A stretch of DNA of 64,000 nt from Gammaproteobacteria bacterium. GTDB lineage: Bacteria; Pseudomonadota; Gammaproteobacteria; Steroidobacterales; Rariloculaceae. Position numbers and translations under genes: made by a program. Shown here in pieces: positions 59,499 to 64,000 of the stretch (its first letter is position 1; each line of letters begins with the position of its first letter). The notes beneath the pieces were generated by a model. It was not told the origin of the DNA. It did not search any database and saw only the letters and a list, made by a program, of their open reading frames with translations. The stretch covers positions 1-64,000 of the forward strand of contig JAJEGN010000015.1 in the NCBI GenBank assembly GCA_022819855.1, written 5' to 3'.

Positions 59499-62125
59499 GT
59501 GAAACCAAGAAAAAATCCATTGGCGCACGCAGTCAGCGTCGCGATGGCTACTACGGGGGCTTTCGTACTCTATCCGGCCGTGCCGACGGGAGCCCAGCAA
59601 GCGGGCCTCGAGGAAGTCATCGTGACGGGTTCGCGGATTCGTCGCGCCGTTTCAGACGCCCCGAGTCCCCTCTCGGTCATGGTCCGGCTCGAGATCGATC
59701 TGACGGGATTGGAGAACGTCGCGGACGTGTTACGCGGCACCAACTTCAACAGCTTCGGCTCGTTCCGCGAACGTTCCGGGTCCAGTTTCGGGCAGGTCGC
59801 GCTGGTGAGCCTTCGCGGCCTGGGCTCGGATCGCACCGCCGTGCTGGTCAACGGCCGCCGCGTACCGGGCAACCCGTTTACGGGCACCGCGGCCGTGGAC
59901 CTGAACTCGATCCCGCTTGCCGCCATCGATCGTGTGGAGGTGCTGACCGACAGCGCGTCCGCCGTGTACGGAGCTGACGCGATCGGCGGTGTCGTCAACG
60001 TCATCCTGCGCGACGACTATGACGGCGCGGAACTGGAGATCGGTTTCGAGTCGCCGTCGCGTGCCGGTGCGGACTCCGACCATGCGAGCTTCGTGATCGG
60101 CACAAGCAGTGACCGCGGGAACCTGCTGTTCACTGCCGAACTGTTCGAACGAGACCCGATTTTCGACGGCGACCGCGCCTACAGCTCGGTGCAGATCAAT
60201 GGTCCGAATCTCGGTGACACTATCGGCGTTTCCGCCGGTGGGAACACGGCGTTTCATCCCTGGTTCATAGCAGCAACTGCATTGGGAGACTGCCCTGAAG
60301 ATGTCTACGCGGGAGTGCTCGGCAATCCTTTCGGCATCCCGGGAACGGCCTGCGGCTTCGGCTACGCCGACATCAGCGCGCAAACCGGCGGCCTCGACCG
60401 CGTCAGCACGTTCCTGGACGCCAACTACGAGTTCAGCCCGGGCCACGAGGTCTTTTTCGAGAACCGGTTCACGCGCATCGAGAGCTTCGGCCGTTACGCG
60501 CCGGCCGTCGGTTTCTTCAGCGTCCCCGCCGATAGCCCGTACAACCCGTTCGACACGAGCGGGGAAAGCTACCCGTGGCCGATGCAGGCGGACGGTACGC
60601 CGGGTCCATTCTCCATCTTCCATCGATTCGTAGGCCACGGCCCCCGCGACGACGACACGGTTCGATTCGAACTCGACAGTGTGCTCGGCGTCACCGGCAG
60701 TTTCGGCGAAAGCGATATCAACTATGAAGGTTATGTGCGTTCCTACCGCTACGATGGAGCGGAGGAGGGTGAAACTTACATCTTCAGAGCCAGGTGGAAC
60801 TGGAAGTCGAGCGGGGCGACTACAATCTGACCAATCCCCTGTCTCAGGATCCCGCCCATCTCGCCGCGCTCGGCCGGATGGCAGCGACGCTCTATCGCGA
60901 CATCATCACCGATTACACCGCGGCCGGATTCAGCCTCGATGGTTCCGCGTGGGATCTGCCTAACGGGCCGATCGGCTGGGCGGTCGGCGCGGAGACGGCG
61001 TCCGAAGACTATCTCGACGACTACGACTCCTTTCGCGAAGCCGGCAACATTCTGGGGTCCGCGGGCAACAGCTCGACGGGAGATCGCAGCCGCTGGGCCG
61101 TGTTCGGCGAACTCTCGATTCCGGTGGCCGAAGCCGTGGACCTGAACGTGGCCGGTCGCCACGACGACTACGATGACTTCGGCAACGCATTTTCGCCGCA
61201 GATCTCGGCCCGCTGGCAGGTGTCGGACCCGGTCGTGCTGCGCGCTTCCTGGGGAGAGGGCTTCAAGGCGCCGAACCTCACGGAACTCTACCAGTCGCGC
61301 TCCCAGTCCTTTAACGACGTCCAGGACGTCTACCGCTGTGAAGCGATTGGGATCGCCGAGGATGACTGTCCGGAGAACCAGGTGGAGAACTTCACCAGCG
61401 GCAATGCGGGCCTCAAGGCCGAGGAAGCCGAGTCGTTCAATCTCGGGATCGTGATCGAACCGACGGATGGCCTGCAGATTTCGCTTGACCGATTCTCGAT
61501 AGAGATGGAGGACGGAGTTGACGTACTCGGCTTCGAAACGATCATCGAACTTGAGAACCGTGGACAGTTGCCGGACGGGATCGAAATCGAACGCGGCGCT
61601 TCAACACAGCCCGGCGATCCCGGTGCGCTCGTCTCGATCACGCGTCCCTTCACGAACCAGGCGCTGCTCACGGTCGAGGGATACGATCTGCGCGCCAACT
61701 ACGTGCGCAGCTTTTCGGACGGAAGCTCTCTTTTCGCCGATGTGGAGCTGACGTATCTTACGAAGTTCGAGGAAATTCCATCTGCGGCCGACGATCCCAT
61801 CAGGTACGTCCAGGACGAGGCTACGGGCGCGCCCGCCGAGCGTGCCGTTGGGACGTTGCGCTGGTCGCGCGATGTCTGGACGGCGAACCTCATCTGGCGC
61901 TATATCGGCGATCATGATGAGGGGGACTATGAAGCCCAGAGCACGTTCGACTTGACGGTTGTGTGGGACGCACCCTGGGGCGGGGATATCTCCGCGGGCG
62001 TTCGCAACCTGACCGACGAGGATCCGGTCATCGACCGCGTGTCCGGGTATAACGACAGCGTCGTATTGCCGCTCTACGACGTGGCCGGACGCACACCGTT
62101 TCTCACGTACCGGCACGAGTTCTGA
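59499..62125 (+). pseudogene. TonB-dependent receptor interrupted by a frameshift
   Basis: An outer-membrane receptor of about 875 residues is split into two overlapping frames. The first part starts at GTG 59499 (GGAG 10 nt upstream), with a signal peptide to about residue 31, the TonB box-like EEVIVTGSRIRR and a complete plug (VEVLTDSASAVYGADAIGGV). It runs to YDGAEEGETYIF. The second frame continues from QVELEVERGDYNLTNPLSQD near 60792 to the terminal barrel strand FLTYRHEF. Restoring one missing base near 60790 would join them. It may be a sequencing error or a recent mutation; both halves are otherwise intact. The ligand is unknown. Confidence 0.85.
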
Positions 62126-62158
62126 CCCTGGGCTGCGCGGCAGCGGACGGACCTTTCG

Positions 62159-62196
62159 GACAGGGCATCGGGCGTTTCGAAGCTCGATGCCCTGTC
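62159..62196 (+). terminator. Perfect 12-bp hairpin after the TonB receptor
   Basis: GACAGGGCATCG (62159-62170) pairs exactly with CGATGCCCTGTC (62185-62196) around a 14-nt loop. It lies 34 nt after the receptor stop and 16 nt before ATG 62212. There is no T tract. It may be a terminator or an intercistronic element that lowers read-through into the oxygenase gene. Confidence 0.55.
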
Positions 62197-62211
62197 GCCT
62201 GACAGGATGCG

Positions 62212-62871
62212 ATGACCACGCTTAACCGTCTTTGGGCGACGCCGTTCTACCGTAGCCGCTCCGCCGCGGATCGGGCCAACACGCTGCGCGACTACATCCT
62301 CGCGAACGAATACGACGCCCGGCGCAAACAGAGTTCGCCGCAGCGGGCGCACCCCGCCGTGTTCGAGTGCGTGTTCGACTTTCTCGAGTGGCCGGATCCG
62401 GTGGTCAGCGAACTCAAGCAGTTCCTGCAAGGTCACCTGGGCCACGTCGTCAAGGATGCCTGCGGGTTTGACGACGCTGCCTTGCAGGCGCTTCGTTTCA
62501 ACAGCCATAGCTGGTTCCACGTGACCCGCAAGGGCGGCTTCTTCCAGAACCACAACCACCCGCTGGCGTCCTGGAGCCTCGTCTATTGCGTGGATCCGGG
62601 CGATGCCGAACCGCCCAACGAATTCGAGTCGGGACAACTCGTATTCCAGGATCCTCGCTCCATGGCGAGCATGTATCTGGACACCGCCAATCGGCAGATG
62701 GTCCGGGACTACTCGTTCGACGCCCTGCGCTTCCGGCCCAGCACCGGGGACGTGCTGATCTTTCCATCCTACGTTCGGCATTCAGTCGAGCCCTACGGCG
62801 GGCGGGCGCCGCGCATTACCGTAGCGGCGAACTACTGGTTTCAGACCTTTGAGGACGTGAAGTCGGCATGA
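62212..62871 (+). CDS. Putative 2OG-Fe(II) oxygenase (TIGR02466-like)
   Basis: This 219-aa cytoplasmic protein resembles a family of putative 2-oxoglutarate/Fe(II) oxygenases. The metal and cosubstrate residues appear in FFQNHNHPLASWSLVYCVDP (His114/His116), FPSYVRHSVEP (His190) and RITVAANYW (Arg201). GQLVFQDPRS is also characteristic. AGGA about 8 nt upstream supports ATG 62212. Its stop overlaps the methyltransferase start by 4 nt (ATGA). It could hydroxylate a protein or peptide; the substrate is unknown. Confidence 0.85.
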   Translation: MTTLNRLWATPFYRSRSAADRANTLRDYILANEYDARRKQSSPQRAHPAVFECVFDFLEWPDPVVSELKQFLQGHLGHVVKDACGFDDAALQALRFNSHSWFHVTRKGGFFQNHNHPLASWSLVYCVDPGDAEPPNEFESGQLVFQDPRSMASMYLDTANRQMVRDYSFDALRFRPSTGDVLIFPSYVRHSVEPYGGRAPRITVAANYWFQTFEDVKSA

Positions 62872-63854
62872 AGGGCCGCTGGAGCCCCGCGCAGTGGACC
62901 CGCTACTGGCAGACCGGCACGGTCACGACTTTCCATGGCCGCTTCGCGCACAACTACGACGGTGTCGTGCGCAGCCACTGGCGCGGCATCTTCGACCGGC
63001 TGCCGCGGCGGGCGACCATCGTCGATCTCGGCACCGGCAACGGCGCGATCGCGATTCTCGCGGCGCGCTACAGTCGGCGCCGTCATCGCGATTTCGAGAT
63101 CACGGCGGTCGACTTCGCGGACATCGATCCCGTGCATCAACTCGCCGGCAAGGCAGCCGCGCCGCATTTGTCCCGCATCCGCTTCCTCGGGCGCACGCAC
63201 ATCGAGCGTACGACGTTGCCCGACAGCTCGCATGACCTTGCGATGAGCCAGTTCGGGTTCGAGTATGCGCAGCCTGATGAGGCGGCGGCGGAAGTCGACC
63301 GAATCCTCAAGCGCACAGGCGGAATCTTTGCTGCCATGGTCCATCATGCGGACTCTGCCATCGTGCGCCAGGCGAGGGACGGCCTGGAGCAAGTCGCCCT
63401 ATGCGAGCAATCGGGTCTCAAGGCGCTGATTCGCGACCTGCATCTGCGGCTCGATGTGCTGAAGGAGCAAAACAGCGATGCCACGAAGGATCAGCGTGCG
63501 ATCGCGTTCAGAACCGGGATCAACGAGCAGCTCGCGCACTTGAACGACGCCGGCGCCCGCTTCGGCGATCCCGGTCCCATGATGCTGTTTGTCCGCCAGT
63601 CAATGTCGACCTTCGATCCATCAGTAGTGTCAGGACGCCCGGTCGACCAAAAACTGACAATGCTTGAGGACGCAGCAGCCGAGACGGAAGCCTTTCGGAA
63701 ACGGATGCTCGACCTGGTGTCCTGCGCGATGGACGACGGCGATATCGATTCACTTGTCGGCAAGCTTGCCGATGCAGGGTTTTCGATCGAGCAGTCGCAA
63801 CCGTTCATGTTCGAGGACGCTTACTTCTGCCACGCGCTGGTGGCGAGCCGGTAA
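62868..63854 (+). CDS. Class I SAM-dependent methyltransferase
   Basis: This 328-aa protein has the Rossmann-type methyltransferase motifs. Motif I is IVDLGTGNGAIAIL near residue 49, the acidic loop is ITAVDFADIDP, and ALPDSSHDL-like residues precede motif IV (TTLPDSSHDLAMSQFGFEYA). A helical C-terminal part of about 150 residues is unrecognised. It is translationally coupled to the oxygenase gene. The pairing suggests a two-step modification, but the substrate is unknown. The 146 nt after it, to the window end, contain no supported gene. Confidence 0.87.
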   Translation: MKGRWSPAQWTRYWQTGTVTTFHGRFAHNYDGVVRSHWRGIFDRLPRRATIVDLGTGNGAIAILAARYSRRRHRDFEITAVDFADIDPVHQLAGKAAAPHLSRIRFLGRTHIERTTLPDSSHDLAMSQFGFEYAQPDEAAAEVDRILKRTGGIFAAMVHHADSAIVRQARDGLEQVALCEQSGLKALIRDLHLRLDVLKEQNSDATKDQRAIAFRTGINEQLAHLNDAGARFGDPGPMMLFVRQSMSTFDPSVVSGRPVDQKLTMLEDAAAETEAFRKRMLDLVSCAMDDGDIDSLVGKLADAGFSIEQSQPFMFEDAYFCHALVASR

Positions 63855-64000
63855 CGAAGTCAGTGGATCATGCCGACGCTTGGCGGCCAACGGCATTCGG
63901 ACCGCGCTCCCGAACGTTGGGCTGCGCGCGCCGTGAGTTTGGCTATCCGTTTCGGCGGCCTGACTGCAATCGACCGCCGCTGACCAGTTCGCGCTTGGCT

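Noticed and set aside
60770..60830. Programmed ribosomal frameshift in the TonB receptor
   Set aside because: No slippery heptamer, internal Shine-Dalgarno at a suitable distance, or strong following structure was seen. Such receptors are not known to use frameshifting.
63933..63983. A 16-codon frame, MSLAIRFGGLTAIDRR, resembling the start of LivG-type ABC ATPases
   Set aside because: It stops at once and no continuation is seen in any frame before the window end. It is too short to support a gene or remnant.
1..64000. tRNA, rRNA, CRISPR arrays, insertion sequences and prophage genes
   Set aside because: I looked for cloverleaf-like segments, regularly spaced repeats, transposase motifs and phage structural proteins by eye and found none. 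A tRNA or covariance-model search would be decisive.

Overview
The window reads as chromosomal DNA of a high-GC, Gram-negative, heterotrophic bacterium, most likely a gammaproteobacterium. The support is two TonB-dependent receptors, AsmA, YqgE/AlgH, periplasmic quinoproteins, Tat- and lipoprotein-type export signals, a biosynthetic SpeA and strongly GC-ending codons. I saw no rRNA, tRNA, CRISPR array, insertion sequence or phage gene.

Layout. 0.2-6.7 kb: sulfatase, lipoprotein quinoprotein dehydrogenase, YbdK-type carboxylate-amine ligase and a membrane-anchored winged-helix protein. 6.7-12.4 kb: a 2-hydroxyacid/glyoxylate block (GntP permease and serine-glyoxylate-type aminotransferase, divergent from a large FAD/Fe-S oxidase). 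12.6-15.4 kb: exported HD-domain protein, two small exported proteins and an ArsC-like gene whose first active-site codon is UGA (probable selenoprotein). 15.4-25.1 kb: two more quinoproteins, an exported cyclase-family hydrolase, a TonB receptor, an exported MBL protein and glyoxalase II. 25.1-35.2 kb: YadH/YadG-like ABC exporter, AsmA, aldo/keto reductase, Nramp-like protein, acyl-CoA ligase and esterase. 35.2-43 kb: a Tat-exported three-subunit molybdenum hydroxylase with a membrane cytochrome b, an MBL protein carrying two EF-hands, and a lipoprotein cytochrome c'. 43-51.4 kb: PDZ pseudoprotease, zinc metallopeptidase and a meta-cleavage aromatic catabolic cluster (FAH-type hydrolase, CHM isomerase, semialdehyde dehydrogenase, LigA-like and LigB-like proteins, MFS transporter, amidohydrolase). 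51.6-58.7 kb: NYN protein, exported YqgE, then a polyamine cluster (AguA, deoxyhypusine-synthase-like protein, SpeA, AguB). 58.7-64 kb: a gene remnant, a frameshifted TonB receptor, a 2OG-Fe(II) oxygenase and a methyltransferase.

How the genes work together. SpeA, AguA and AguB convert arginine through agmatine and N-carbamoylputrescine to putrescine, and the DHS-like enzyme probably extends this to a longer polyamine or guanidino-polyamine. The molybdenum hydroxylase has electron-transfer partners (cytochrome b, and possibly cytochrome c') suited to a periplasmic enzyme feeding the respiratory chain. The aromatic cluster carries activities for extradiol ring cleavage and degradation of the resulting semialdehyde.

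The two observations most worth following are (1) the ArsC-family selenoprotein at 15020-15367, with an in-frame UGA in a U-x-x-C motif followed by a SECIS-like hairpin, and (2) the speA-aguB junction at 57567-57702, where exact 44-nt spacing places three 15-codon mini-ORFs in a chain of 4-nt stop/start overlaps, each carrying GGAAG 7 nt before the next start.
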